Shown here: in pieces, positions 25,038 to 34,076 of the stretch
Numbering within the stretch: position 1 is the first letter of the stretch
Layout: every line of letters begins with the position of its first letter
Source of the DNA: Myxococcales bacterium
GTDB taxonomy: Bacteria; Lernaellota; Lernaellaia; Lernaellales; Lernaellaceae
Direction: 5' to 3'
Assembly (NCBI GenBank): GCA_012517325.1
Contig: JAAYVF010000036.1
Location: 1-63,835 of the forward strand
DNA length: 63,835 bases
Program-made: the position numbers and the translations under genes
The notes under the pieces: generated by a model
What the model was told of the DNA's origin: nothing
What the model saw: only the letters and a program-made list of their open reading frames with translations
The model's database searches: none

Positions 25038-26621
25038 TCATTGTACAGGCAGCGGCCCTTTTGAATCGTCGCGTTCCAGCAAAAAAAGGTTGTGGAAATC
25101 CCAGCGCGGATTCAGCCGGGTGAAGCGATATTCCGGCATTTCGCGCCGGAGGTCGGTCGCAAACGTGTTGGGATACAGTGTCAGGACGTACGCCCGCGGC
25201 AGGCCGTCGAGCATCGTCCGGAACGCCGAAAAGCGAAAATCAACCCAATCCTGTGCGCGAAACGGGATGCCGTATTCCCGCAGGTAGAATTCCGTGCCCA
25301 AGCCGATATGACGGTAGAGGATCACGGGCAGCGGGTCGCGGCGCAAGCGATCCTGCAATTGCGTCAGGGTGTCCGAAAGGCAATAGCGCGACTGGTAAAA
25401 ATTTTGCGCCAGTTCCTGCGAGGAGGTCCCGCGGGCGATGTCGACCAGGGCGCGGCGGTCCATCAGGTCGATGTTCAACCAGAAAATGACGTTGCAGTAA
25501 ACGAACAGGGCGACCAGCAGAACACGGGGCGCGCGCCGGAGAAACGGAAGCCCTTGGTAAACCAGCGTCAGGGCCGTGGTGAACCACAAAACGAACAACG
25601 GTGTCGCGACCGATAGAATGCGGGCGGTGCCCAGATCGCCGATGCCGAGCAGGTAAAAGAGAGCGAACGGCGTGAGAAGGGCGGTGGTCAGCCAGGCGAA
25701 CCTACCGCGCAGCCGAAGCACCGCGTCCGACCGGCTCAAGAGGACGACCAGGCAGGCCAGGATCAAACCGGCGACCAGGAGCCACTGATCGGCGATGAAA
25801 GCCTTCACCGTGCCCGGCAGGACCACGCTGAAGGCGCGCGGTTCGCAATCCCAGCCGCGTGAAAAGTGATCGACCACGCGATTGCTTCGGCCCGGCAGGC
25901 GAAAAAGCAGCGGCGGAACATAGCCGAGAAAACCAAGTGCGGCGCCGGTCGCCAGGGATCGGAGTTGCAACCAGCGGTTGGTCCGCGCCTGGGCCGACGC
26001 CCGCGCCATCGCCGCGAGGCCGGCGACTCCCACGCCGCCGAGCAGCAGGGCGTTGGTGGGGATGGTGTAAACGAGCAGAGCGGCGCAAACGAGAATGCCG
26101 ATCCGGTCGCGGCGCCGCTTGCCGGACCAGGAAAAATAGAGCAGCAGCGATAAAAGCAACATGCTCAGGATGTACCCACGGATTTGCAGGCAGAAATTGT
26201 AAAACGGGATCGAAGTAGCCAAAAGAAGGACGACCAGCGGCGCGGCCTCGCGAGCGAGAAAGCGGACCGCGATCCGGTAAAGAACGGCGAAAATCGCCAG
26301 GGTATAGGCGAGCGGCACCAGGCGGATCAGCCAGGGGTGGCGCAACAGCGTCCCCAGTTGCAGGCCGAGCCCAAGCCGAAACGGCAGTGTGAAAAGATTG
26401 TCGAGCAGGTTGAAGAAGATGTGATTGCCCACATCGTCGTAACGCAAAACCGTGACCCACGGCGGGACGAAGGTGAAAAAAGACAGGGAGCTGAGTTCGT
26501 CGAACCAAAGGTCGAGATCGATCCGCCGGCCGAGCCAATACCCGAACGGCAGCAACAGAAGGATCGCCCCGAACAGGTCGCGCGGGTTGAAAGAAAGGCG
26601 CCGCATCCCGATCGTCTTCAT
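25038..26621 (-). CDS. GT-C-type membrane glycosyltransferase-like protein
   Basis: This protein is 527 residues from the ATG at 26621; a second ATG at 26606 is equally possible, and neither has a strong ribosome site. About ten to twelve hydrophobic helices cover residues 15-400. The first outside loop has LDLWFDELSSLSFF, the acidic D-E pattern of GT-C enzymes such as ArnT and protein mannosyltransferases, and a soluble tail of about 130 residues follows. Such proteins move a sugar from a polyprenyl-phosphate donor. It ends 144 bases before the radical SAM gene and starts 48 bases after the esterase-like gene, so it may belong to either transcript. Confidence 0.7.
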   Translation of the reverse strand: MKTIGMRRLSFNPRDLFGAILLLLPFGYWLGRRIDLDLWFDELSSLSFFTFVPPWVTVLRYDDVGNHIFFNLLDNLFTLPFRLGLGLQLGTLLRHPWLIRLVPLAYTLAIFAVLYRIAVRFLAREAAPLVVLLLATSIPFYNFCLQIRGYILSMLLLSLLLYFSWSGKRRRDRIGILVCAALLVYTIPTNALLLGGVGVAGLAAMARASAQARTNRWLQLRSLATGAALGFLGYVPPLLFRLPGRSNRVVDHFSRGWDCEPRAFSVVLPGTVKAFIADQWLLVAGLILACLVVLLSRSDAVLRLRGRFAWLTTALLTPFALFYLLGIGDLGTARILSVATPLFVLWFTTALTLVYQGLPFLRRAPRVLLVALFVYCNVIFWLNIDLMDRRALVDIARGTSSQELAQNFYQSRYCLSDTLTQLQDRLRRDPLPVILYRHIGLGTEFYLREYGIPFRAQDWVDFRFSAFRTMLDGLPRAYVLTLYPNTFATDLRREMPEYRFTRLNPRWDFHNLFLLERDDSKGPLPVQ

Positions 26622-26669
26622 TACCGGCACACTAGCCGGAGGCGGGAAGGGGAACAAGACGGAGCCGGG

Positions 26670-27887
26670 TCACTCCAGCAGATCCCGCCAGGTCGGATCC
26701 TCGTCGACCAGTTGGCCGATCCAGTCGTAGAGCGTCGTTCCGCGAATGGCCCGGTGCGGCCCGCCCGGCAGCAGGAATTCGTAAGTGGTGTGGGTGTTGC
26801 CTTGCACGAAAAACCGCTTGAAACGGCCCGGATAATCCGCGTGGATTTCGTCGGTCACCGCCATGAGGGTTTCCTCGAAACGGTCCGGATCCATGCCCAG
26901 GAACCAGGTCGAGATGATCCAGTCGTGATACGAGGAAAACAGGCCGATCCGCAGTTGCCGATCGTATTGCAGATACAACTCGTAAATGTAGGTCTGTACC
27001 GTGCCGCCGCATTTCGTGCAGTCGTCGGGGATTTGAATGTTCCAGGCGTCCTTGATCACTTCCCAACTCGCGAGATCGTCCGGGTTCCAGAAGCCGGTGC
27101 CCGAGTCGTTCATGATGTAGGTGTCGGTGTCCATGTACTGCGATTTGACGATCGCCCAGCCGAGGTAGGTGCCGTATCCGCCGGCGCTCGAGCCGGAGAC
27201 CAGAATCTTGTCGGGATGCGGAAAATACTTGCGCATCAGCGTCACCGCCGCGCCGACCTGCCGGAGCCCATGGTGGTAAGCCCACCGGCCGTTTTCCATC
27301 AGTTCGTTGTCGCCCATATGAATGCTGTGATCGCAATGCGGCACGTAAATGAAACTCCAATTGCGCAGCGGATTGTCCTCCTCGAACGATTTGAAACCCA
27401 TGTCCCACGGATAATCGAGCGGCACCGCAAAGCCGCCGCCGGGCCACGTCGCGCCGCCGCCTTCCATGAACAGCATCACCTTGTTTTCGGTTCCCGGATG
27501 AATGGCGACCTGCATTTTCGCGCCGAACGTGCAGCGGCAGTCGTCGGTGCTGTAGGTGAAATAGGTGTAGCCGTTATGCCCCGGGGCGCTGGATTCGGGC
27601 TCGATCCCGATGTACCGGTCGACATCCATCTTGTCGAACAACTCTTGCAGCTTATCCAGGTTGTCGTTGTCATCGTCGTCGTCGCCGGAATCGTTGTCGT
27701 CGTCGGTTCCACCGCCGCCAGAATCGTCGTTGTCGTCGTCATCGCCAGCGGCGGCATCGTCATCATTATCTTGAGCCTGCCCATGACCTGATCCGGGGTC
27801 GTCGTCGTCGCCGCAAGCGTTGAAAACCAGTAAGGGAAAAATGAGGAATAAAAAAAGGACCAGGGCCGAATGGAAATTGGCTTTCAT
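26670..27887 (-). CDS. Asp-rich lipoprotein, pectin acetylesterase/NOTUM-like
   Basis: This lipoprotein is 405 residues from the ATG at 27887, with TGAGGA upstream. The signal ends in VFNAC, followed by GDDDD and about 55 residues rich in Asp and Gly. The hydrolase part has FMEGGGATW (oxyanion region), VPHCDHSIHMGD, and VSGSSAGGYGTYLG with the nucleophilic Ser, the signature of the pectin acetylesterase/NOTUM family; NTHTTYEF is a candidate His region. It is probably a surface carboxylesterase that removes acetyl or fatty acyl groups. It sits inside the radical SAM locus, between the GT-C protein and the asparagine synthase gene. Confidence 0.78.
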   Translation of the reverse strand: MKANFHSALVLFLFLIFPLLVFNACGDDDDPGSGHGQAQDNDDDAAAGDDDDNDDSGGGGTDDDNDSGDDDDDNDNLDKLQELFDKMDVDRYIGIEPESSAPGHNGYTYFTYSTDDCRCTFGAKMQVAIHPGTENKVMLFMEGGGATWPGGGFAVPLDYPWDMGFKSFEEDNPLRNWSFIYVPHCDHSIHMGDNELMENGRWAYHHGLRQVGAAVTLMRKYFPHPDKILVSGSSAGGYGTYLGWAIVKSQYMDTDTYIMNDSGTGFWNPDDLASWEVIKDAWNIQIPDDCTKCGGTVQTYIYELYLQYDRQLRIGLFSSYHDWIISTWFLGMDPDRFEETLMAVTDEIHADYPGRFKRFFVQGNTHTTYEFLLPGGPHRAIRGTTLYDWIGQLVDEDPTWRDLLE

Positions 27888-28112
27888 GACATCCTCACCC
27901 AATCGTCAAGCCGTTATTAAAGAAACACGCCTTGGATGAACTCGTCCCCGACCGCGAAATCCGAATCATTCCGCCGCTGCCGTCGTGACAATGATCGATG
28001 AAAGTCCAAGAAGGGCTGATTCATGGTACATGAAAACGGCAAAAATAAAAGCCAAAATGTGTGGTATTTGAGCGTTTTGGAGTGGAATCGTTGGGTGGTC
28101 GCGGCAACCGTT

Positions 28113-30038
28113 TCAAGCGGGCGGCGCGCCGGCCGGCATCTCGCCGTGCCGCTCCAGGTAAATATGGCGCCAGAGTTGAAAATGCAGCAGGTTCCATAAC
28201 GGGCGGGCGCGATACAAATTCCCCGCCCGATATTGCTCCACCCATTGCCGCACGCGGCGCGGTTCGAAAATCCCTTCCGCGCGCAGTTTGTCCTCCGCGA
28301 GCAGTTCGTTCATCCACGGCCGTAGTGCTTCCAGCCATTGATGGATCGGGACGAAGAAGTTTTCCTTGGCCGTGCCGCTTACCGCGGGCGGCAACCACGG
28401 CGCCGTGGCCGCGCGCAGGACTTTTTTATTGGTCCGCATGCCGAGGTTGTCGGCGAGGGGAATCCGCAAGGCGCGTTCGACGAGGCGATAATCGAGGTAC
28501 GGGACGCGGCATTCCAGGCCGTGCGCCATGGTCATGGCGTCGCACTTGAGCAACAAGTCGGTGGGCAGGCGATTGGCCAATTCGAAGCGCAGCAGGTCGG
28601 CGACCGCGTCCGGCCCCGGCGCGTGCGCGAACCAGGGCGCGGCGAAATCCTCCGCCAGCCGTTCGAGGCCGATCTCTCGCACGTGTTCCGGCAGCAGCAA
28701 GCCGGTCGCTTCGTCGGCGAGCAGCACCGCCTGCACGGCCAGATAAGCGCGGCCGGGCGAATCGAGCGCCGCGAGAAAGCGCGCCAGGCGATCGAGGCCT
28801 TCGGGCCCCAGAATGGAAAAATAGCGGAAAAACCGGTCACCCAGGTGCGGCGGGATTCGGCGCAGCACGGCCGGCAATACCCGCAACGCGCGCGGCCCGA
28901 TCACTCGGGCGGCTTTCCAGGCCCATTGCAGGATCGCGGCCCGCTCGTAACCGGCGAAAATCTCGTCGGCGCCTTCGCCCGAAAAAATGACCTTGACCTG
29001 CTCCCGCGCCCGTTTGGCCAGCCGAAAAAGCGGCAGCGAGGTCGGGTCGGCGCATAACTCGTCATAGTGCCAGACAATGCGCGGCCAGTCGGCCGCCGCT
29101 TCCGGACCGACGACGATCGTCTGCGACGAATTGCCGAACCGATTGCGCAGCGCCGGGAGATTCCGGGCGGCGCGCAAGTCCGGCAGTTCGGCGGTGAAGG
29201 TGCGGATCGGCCCGGCGTGGTGCGTCATCGCGGCGAGCAGCCCGGCGGAATCGACGCCGCCCGAGAGGAACAAGCCGACTGGAAAATCGGAACGCAGGCG
29301 CAACCGCACCGAATCCAACAGCAACTCGCGGATTTCCTCGGGCCGCGTCGGTTCCACCGTGTCGCCGGCGGCCGGGGGCGTCCACCAGACCGTCAGGCGC
29401 AATTGCCCGTCGGCCCACCAGCCGCGATGGGCGGGCGGCAGTTTGAAGATGCCCGGGAAAATCGTTTCAGGCAGATCGTTGTGCCGGAACTGCAGAAAAT
29501 ACGCCAGCGCCGCCAGGTTGGGCCGCGCCGGCGGCGGTTCCAGCGGCAACAAGGCTTTGATCTCGGAAGCGAACAGAAAATCGCCGCGTGCGACGCAGTA
29601 GTAGAAGGGCTTGATGCCGAAGCGGTCGCGGGCCAGGAAAAGCCGCCGTTCGCGACCGTCCCAGATCGCGAAAGCGAACATGCCGTTGAATTCGGCGAGG
29701 CAGTCCTCGCCCCGGTGGATAAACGCCTGGAGCACGACTTCCGTGTCGGTGTTCGTGCGAAACGCGATACCGTCCCGGCGCAAGCGTTCGCGGATTTCCA
29801 GGTAATTGTAGACTTCGCCGTTGTGCACGATCGTGTAACGGCCGGTCGGGTCGGTCAGCGGCTGCCGGCCTTGCGCCGAGGGGTCGAGAATGGCGAGGCG
29901 CGCGTGCGCCAGTTCGATGCCGTCGCCGGAGAAAAGACCCTCGTCATCCGGACCGCGATGGCGCAAGGCCGCCAACGCCCGCCGCCATTTTTCGGGCGGC
30001 AGCGGCTCGGCCGCGATTCTGCCCACGAAGCCGCACAT
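28113..30038 (-). CDS. asnB: Class II asparagine synthase (glutamine-hydrolysing)
   Basis: This enzyme is 641 residues from the ATG at 30038. Cys2 in MCGFVG is the nucleophile of the N-terminal glutaminase domain, and LRHRGPDDEG and VHNGEVYNY follow in place. The synthase domain has LSGGVDSAGLL, the ATP pyrophosphatase loop. The length and order fit AsnB-type enzymes. It may make asparagine, but homologues embedded in biosynthetic loci often amidate other carboxylates or form beta-lactam-like rings. Here it is the last gene of a run with a GT-C-like protein and two radical SAM genes, so a tailoring role is plausible. Confidence 0.85.
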   Translation of the reverse strand: MCGFVGRIAAEPLPPEKWRRALAALRHRGPDDEGLFSGDGIELAHARLAILDPSAQGRQPLTDPTGRYTIVHNGEVYNYLEIRERLRRDGIAFRTNTDTEVVLQAFIHRGEDCLAEFNGMFAFAIWDGRERRLFLARDRFGIKPFYYCVARGDFLFASEIKALLPLEPPPARPNLAALAYFLQFRHNDLPETIFPGIFKLPPAHRGWWADGQLRLTVWWTPPAAGDTVEPTRPEEIRELLLDSVRLRLRSDFPVGLFLSGGVDSAGLLAAMTHHAGPIRTFTAELPDLRAARNLPALRNRFGNSSQTIVVGPEAAADWPRIVWHYDELCADPTSLPLFRLAKRAREQVKVIFSGEGADEIFAGYERAAILQWAWKAARVIGPRALRVLPAVLRRIPPHLGDRFFRYFSILGPEGLDRLARFLAALDSPGRAYLAVQAVLLADEATGLLLPEHVREIGLERLAEDFAAPWFAHAPGPDAVADLLRFELANRLPTDLLLKCDAMTMAHGLECRVPYLDYRLVERALRIPLADNLGMRTNKKVLRAATAPWLPPAVSGTAKENFFVPIHQWLEALRPWMNELLAEDKLRAEGIFEPRRVRQWVEQYRAGNLYRARPLWNLLHFQLWRHIYLERHGEMPAGAPPA

Positions 30039-30053
30039 TTCGTCCGCTTTTCC

Positions 30054-31559
30054 TCAACGAAGGGATTTGTTTAGTCTTCGCGCCCGGTGTTCACGCCACA
30101 GTTGCCAGGCCTTCGCCCAGGCGGCGCCGAAGATCAGAAAATAAACGAGATCGAACGGATAGCGATAGCGCATAATCGCGATGCTGACAAAAAATTGCGG
30201 TGCGTAGAGATAGATCAGGGTGGCATAGACGGCGACCCAATAAATTCGCGCCGCGTTTTTCGGAACCGCGGAGCCGTGACCGCCAGTCGATTCGTTCCCC
30301 GGTGATTCCAGCGCGGTGATCCGCTCGTCCCGGTCGCGTCGCCAGAGAACCCCCAGGCCAAGCAGGAGCGTCAGGAATATCAGAAAACGCCTACCCAACA
30401 AGCCGGAAAGGGTGAAATACAAGCCGCTGGCGGTCACGACTTCCAGAAAGTCCGGCTTCGCCGGTTGGCCGAGCGCAGCGACGAATTTTTTTTGGCAGGT
30501 GACGAACGTCGCGCCGGGCCTCGGCCATTGGGCTTTTTTTTGCGCGACGACTTCCAGCGAAAACAGTTCCTCGACCAACAGGTGTGTCCGGGCGTTCAGC
30601 GTCGCCGATATTTCCGCCAGCGAGCGGCGGAGATACGGCCACGGATAATGCCGGACATACGCGCGCCAGAGTTCCATCACCGCCGCGTAGGCTTCTTTTT
30701 CGGAATTTTTCCCCCGCGGTAACAGTTGGTTTTCAATGTGCTGAAACGCCCGGTAATGAATCGCGCCGTAATCGGTGCGGCCGACCTCGTCCAGGTAATC
30801 GCGGATCGCCGCAAGCGTGGGATCGGCGACCGGCAAGGCCGCCAGCGGCGCGGTTTCGTCGCCGACCAACCGATACATGACCACCGGGGCGAGGCCGTTG
30901 GAAAGGGCGATTTCGCCCGTCGCCTGGTGAACGCGTCCGACGGCGGGAGCCAAGACGAGCGCGCAGCCGCCGAAAAGCACCGCCATCCGAACGGCATAGC
31001 CTTTGAAATGATGCCGCGACAGATAAAACGGCGCGAGCGCCAGGGCGACCACCACCACTTGCCACTGGGCCACCGGTCGCACGTCGGCGGCGCATCCCGC
31101 GAACGCGCCGGCCAGGAAATACCAGGTGATGGACCGGAAGCGGATCGCCTGCCAGAGGGCGCCCAAGTGCAAGGCAATGAAGAACAGAAACAGCGTTTCC
31201 GACATCAAAACATGGCCCCAGACGACGAATTCGCCGTACAGTACGAAGGCCAGTCCGGCCAGCAGACCGGCCGCCCGGCTCGCGGCGCGACGGGCGATCG
31301 CGTACCAGATGATCGCGGCGCCCAGGACCAGCAGATGCTGGACGATCACCGCAATCAACGGGGAAAACAGCCGGAGGAAGAGACCGTACAGCGGCGGAAC
31401 CGAGATGGATTGAAGATCGCACCGGTACCCGAAGGTGTCGTGCTCGACCAGCGGCGGCAGGCGAAGTAGCGCCAGCGGCAGGCGCGCCAGTCCCCAAACC
31501 AGGACCAGCAACGGCAAGTCCGTTTTCCAGGCCGATGTGGTGGATAAGCTTTTTCGCAT
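30054..31559 (-). CDS. GT-C/ArnT-like membrane glycosyltransferase
   Basis: This protein is 501 residues from the ATG at 31559, starting three bases after the stop of rSAM-3. About ten to twelve hydrophobic helices are visible. The first outside loop has LVEHDTFGYRC, an acidic pattern at the place of the catalytic Asp in GT39/ArnT-like enzymes. A hydrophilic stretch lies near residues 230-340, followed by several more helices and a basic C-terminus. The donor is probably a polyprenyl-phosphate sugar. It is the second GT-C-like protein in this locus. Acceptor and product are unknown. Confidence 0.7.
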   Translation of the reverse strand: MRKSLSTTSAWKTDLPLLVLVWGLARLPLALLRLPPLVEHDTFGYRCDLQSISVPPLYGLFLRLFSPLIAVIVQHLLVLGAAIIWYAIARRAASRAAGLLAGLAFVLYGEFVVWGHVLMSETLFLFFIALHLGALWQAIRFRSITWYFLAGAFAGCAADVRPVAQWQVVVVALALAPFYLSRHHFKGYAVRMAVLFGGCALVLAPAVGRVHQATGEIALSNGLAPVVMYRLVGDETAPLAALPVADPTLAAIRDYLDEVGRTDYGAIHYRAFQHIENQLLPRGKNSEKEAYAAVMELWRAYVRHYPWPYLRRSLAEISATLNARTHLLVEELFSLEVVAQKKAQWPRPGATFVTCQKKFVAALGQPAKPDFLEVVTASGLYFTLSGLLGRRFLIFLTLLLGLGVLWRRDRDERITALESPGNESTGGHGSAVPKNAARIYWVAVYATLIYLYAPQFFVSIAIMRYRYPFDLVYFLIFGAAWAKAWQLWREHRARRLNKSLR

Positions 31560-31562
31560 CGC

Positions 31563-32813
31563 TCAGTTATACATCCAATTGCAGCGCGCGCATTGCGGCG
31601 GCGTTCGCCCGGTGCGGCGGAATTCGTCGAGCACCAGGCCGCGAAAGCGGTCGGCGGCCGCCGAGCGCCAGGCGTCGCGCAGCGAATGCGTGCGCACGTT
31701 GCCGTAAGCGATATACGGATAATCGATGCAATAAACGAAATCGCCGTTCGGCGCGAGGTGCAGACTGATGAACGGGGCGGCGCACAGCTTCTTTTGGCGC
31801 GGCAGTTCGCCGTTCGCGTAGTAGTTGCGCAACGCCGCCGCGTCAAAACCGCCGATCCGGTGGAAGCTGATCGCAAACGGCGAAATCCGGCGTTTGATCC
31901 ACGCCACCGATTCGGCCAGGGCCGCGTGATCGAAGTGGCGCAATTCGTCCCGGACGAAGGCTCCCCACGGCCCGGGGGCGTAGCCCCATTTTTGGGCCAG
32001 ATGGTCTGCCGCGACGGCCGCGTCCGGCGTGAGGAAATTCAACAACTGGACGTTCCACCAATCGATGGGCAGGCCGCGGCAAAGGCCATAAGTTTCGCGC
32101 AGGCGGCCGGCGTTGAGCGCCTGAATGACGCTGCTGATTTGAATCAGCGGGCCCCGGCGACCGATGGCTTGGCGCGCCGCCGCCAGATTGCCGATGCCGG
32201 CCAGGGTGCGGGCGAAAGCGTCCTTCTGGCCGCGCACCGCATCGTGCACCTCCGGCGGCCCGTCGAGCGAAATCGTCACCACGTCCACGCCGGTCCCGAC
32301 CAATTCACGAGCCAGGTCGCGGTCGGCCAGCAGCAGGCCGTTCGTGCTCAGGCGGGTCGGGATCCGCCGGCGGCGGCAAGCGTCGAGCATGCGGAACAAT
32401 TCGTCGCCGAGCAGCAGCGGTTCGCCACCGGTAAACTTGACGTAGGGGCGTGGCGACCACGTTTCGATTTCGCGAAAAGCCGGCGCCAGGTCGTCGTAGG
32501 AGAGGCGGGCGCCACGATAGGGCGGCTCTTGCATCACCTGGCGGATGCCGCACATCCGGCACGAAAGCTGGCAGGCCGAACTGACGGCCGCGACGATTTC
32601 GATCGGTGTCCGCCGGGAAACGGCCCGGGCGCCGGCGACGGATCGAGCGGCGATCGTTTCGTAGAGTCGGCGCAGGAAAATGGTTTTCGCGAAGTTGCCG
32701 TAGCGGGCGCTCAACCGGGCGATGCGCCATTGGTTGTTGGCCATGGCCGCCAAGAGTTCGGTCGGATTTCCTTCACGCCGGTCCATCCGGTTTTGGGGCG
32801 GCGCGTCAGTCAT
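31563..32813 (-). CDS. Radical SAM/SPASM protein (rSAM-3)
   Basis: This protein is 416 residues from the ATG at 32813, preceded by GGAG. Its start lies inside the end of rSAM-4 (8-base overlap), so translation is coupled. Cys81, Cys85 and Cys88 (CQLSCRMC) bind the cluster after an unusually long N-terminal extension of about 70 residues. KFTGGEPLLLGD, LSTNGLLL and ISLDGPPEVHDAVRG follow. The C-terminus has CAAPFISLHLAPNGDFVYC and CARCNW, the SPASM layout. Members modify ribosomal peptides, lipids or small molecules; no peptide substrate was found next to it. Confidence 0.88.
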   Translation of the reverse strand: MTDAPPQNRMDRREGNPTELLAAMANNQWRIARLSARYGNFAKTIFLRRLYETIAARSVAGARAVSRRTPIEIVAAVSSACQLSCRMCGIRQVMQEPPYRGARLSYDDLAPAFREIETWSPRPYVKFTGGEPLLLGDELFRMLDACRRRRIPTRLSTNGLLLADRDLARELVGTGVDVVTISLDGPPEVHDAVRGQKDAFARTLAGIGNLAAARQAIGRRGPLIQISSVIQALNAGRLRETYGLCRGLPIDWWNVQLLNFLTPDAAVAADHLAQKWGYAPGPWGAFVRDELRHFDHAALAESVAWIKRRISPFAISFHRIGGFDAAALRNYYANGELPRQKKLCAAPFISLHLAPNGDFVYCIDYPYIAYGNVRTHSLRDAWRSAAADRFRGLVLDEFRRTGRTPPQCARCNWMYN

Positions 32814-33924
32814 GGTCGCTCCGGGAAGAGGCAGGAAAATCCACCGCCACATAGCAACAACCCCAGCAGGCGGGCAGGGTTCCCGCGGCGCGGATCGCCC
32901 GGCGAAAATCGCGGAACGCCGCGCCCCGCCAGATTTCGCGCCAGGACGAATCGCGCACCGATCCGACCTTTACGCTCAGGCAAGGAAAGACGTCGCCCGC
33001 GGGATTGATGACGAGATTGCCCCACGGGCCGCGGCAACGGCGCATGCAGCCCGGCCCGTCGGCCGGCGAAAGAAAGAATTGCGCCGCCGATTCCGCCGAC
33101 GGAAACGGCGGATAGAAGCGAAAGCGCGTGCGGCCGCTGCCGCGTTGTTGCCGCAAGCGCGAAAAGACCGCCGCGAACTCGCGCCGCGCGGCCGGATCCC
33201 GCGGGCCGAACGGGTGCTGTTGCCGGAACTCCGGAGGCGACAAATCCGGCTTCAAAAACGGGCTGAGCATGACCGGGTTGTCGTAGGCGAGGGAGAAGGT
33301 CAGGAAATCCGCGTCCAGTTCCGTCGCCAGGGCGACGAAGTGGTCCACCTCGTCGAGGTTGCCTTCGTGCACCACGACCTTGAGGTCCAGCAGCGGCCGG
33401 CGCTTTCCCGTGGCTCGCTGGCGGGCGCGCAGCCGGCGCAGATTTTCGACCGCCATTTCATAGTGGCGCGGCGCGCGAACGAAGGCGTCGTGCCGCTCGG
33501 GAGTGCCGTAAATCGGGGCGCCGATGAGCACGACCCGGCGGCGCAGGATCCGATCGATGAGTTCGTCGGTGAGCAGCGTCGCGTTGGTCAGCAGATTGAC
33601 GACGCGACGCCGCGCGATGCCGTCGAGGAGGCGCTCGAACTCGGGGTAGAGCAGCGGTTCGCCGCCGGTGATGGTGATCAGGGTATAGGGCGGCAACGAA
33701 TGGGCCAGCGCGATCCAGTCGGCCGCGTTCAGGCCGTCCGGGGGCAGGTCCTTCGCGCCCTGGGGAGTGTGCTTTTTACAACAATGACGGCAAAAGGAAT
33801 TGCAGCGGTAGGTGATTTCGAATTGGGCGCGGTAGGGGGCGAGAAATCCGGAATCGCCGAGCAGGAAGGCCGCGCCTTCGTGCCACGAAGTCAGACCCCG
33901 GTACCAGACATCGGCGGAAAGCAC
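32806..33924 (-). CDS. Radical SAM/SPASM protein (rSAM-4)
   Basis: This protein is 372 residues from a GTG at 33924, chosen because GAGGTG precedes it by five bases. An ATG at 33978 gives 390 residues but has no site. Cys41, Cys45 and Cys48 (CNSFCRHC) bind the SAM cluster; TITGGEPLLYPE, LLTNATLL and APIYGT follow. The C-terminal part has MRRCRGPWGNLVINPAGDVFPC and CWGCC, a SPASM arrangement with extra Cys. It is the first gene of a tight run: rSAM-4, rSAM-3, GT-C-like and AsnB, with gaps of at most 15 bases. Confidence 0.87.
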   Translation of the reverse strand: MLSADVWYRGLTSWHEGAAFLLGDSGFLAPYRAQFEITYRCNSFCRHCCKKHTPQGAKDLPPDGLNAADWIALAHSLPPYTLITITGGEPLLYPEFERLLDGIARRRVVNLLTNATLLTDELIDRILRRRVVLIGAPIYGTPERHDAFVRAPRHYEMAVENLRRLRARQRATGKRRPLLDLKVVVHEGNLDEVDHFVALATELDADFLTFSLAYDNPVMLSPFLKPDLSPPEFRQQHPFGPRDPAARREFAAVFSRLRQQRGSGRTRFRFYPPFPSAESAAQFFLSPADGPGCMRRCRGPWGNLVINPAGDVFPCLSVKVGSVRDSSWREIWRGAAFRDFRRAIRAAGTLPACWGCCYVAVDFPASSRSDHD

Positions 33925-33929
33925 TCCTT

Positions 33930-33935
33930 CACCTC
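33930..33935 (-). promoter_or_regulatory. Ribosome site favouring the GTG start of rSAM-4
   Basis: GAGGTG on the minus strand, five bases before GTG at 33924. The alternative ATG at 33978 is preceded by an AT-rich stretch without such a site. Confidence 0.45.
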
Positions 33936-34076
33936 GACACCCGCAAAAAAAAAATAGCTCGTGGCCGAGGTATAGCATTGCCGATTTTAGCCGTCAATTA
34001 TTTGCGGCGAACCAGCATCCGGAGTTTGAGCCCTCTGCGGAACGATCGGCGCGGACAGGAACCTTCGCCGAGTGAT

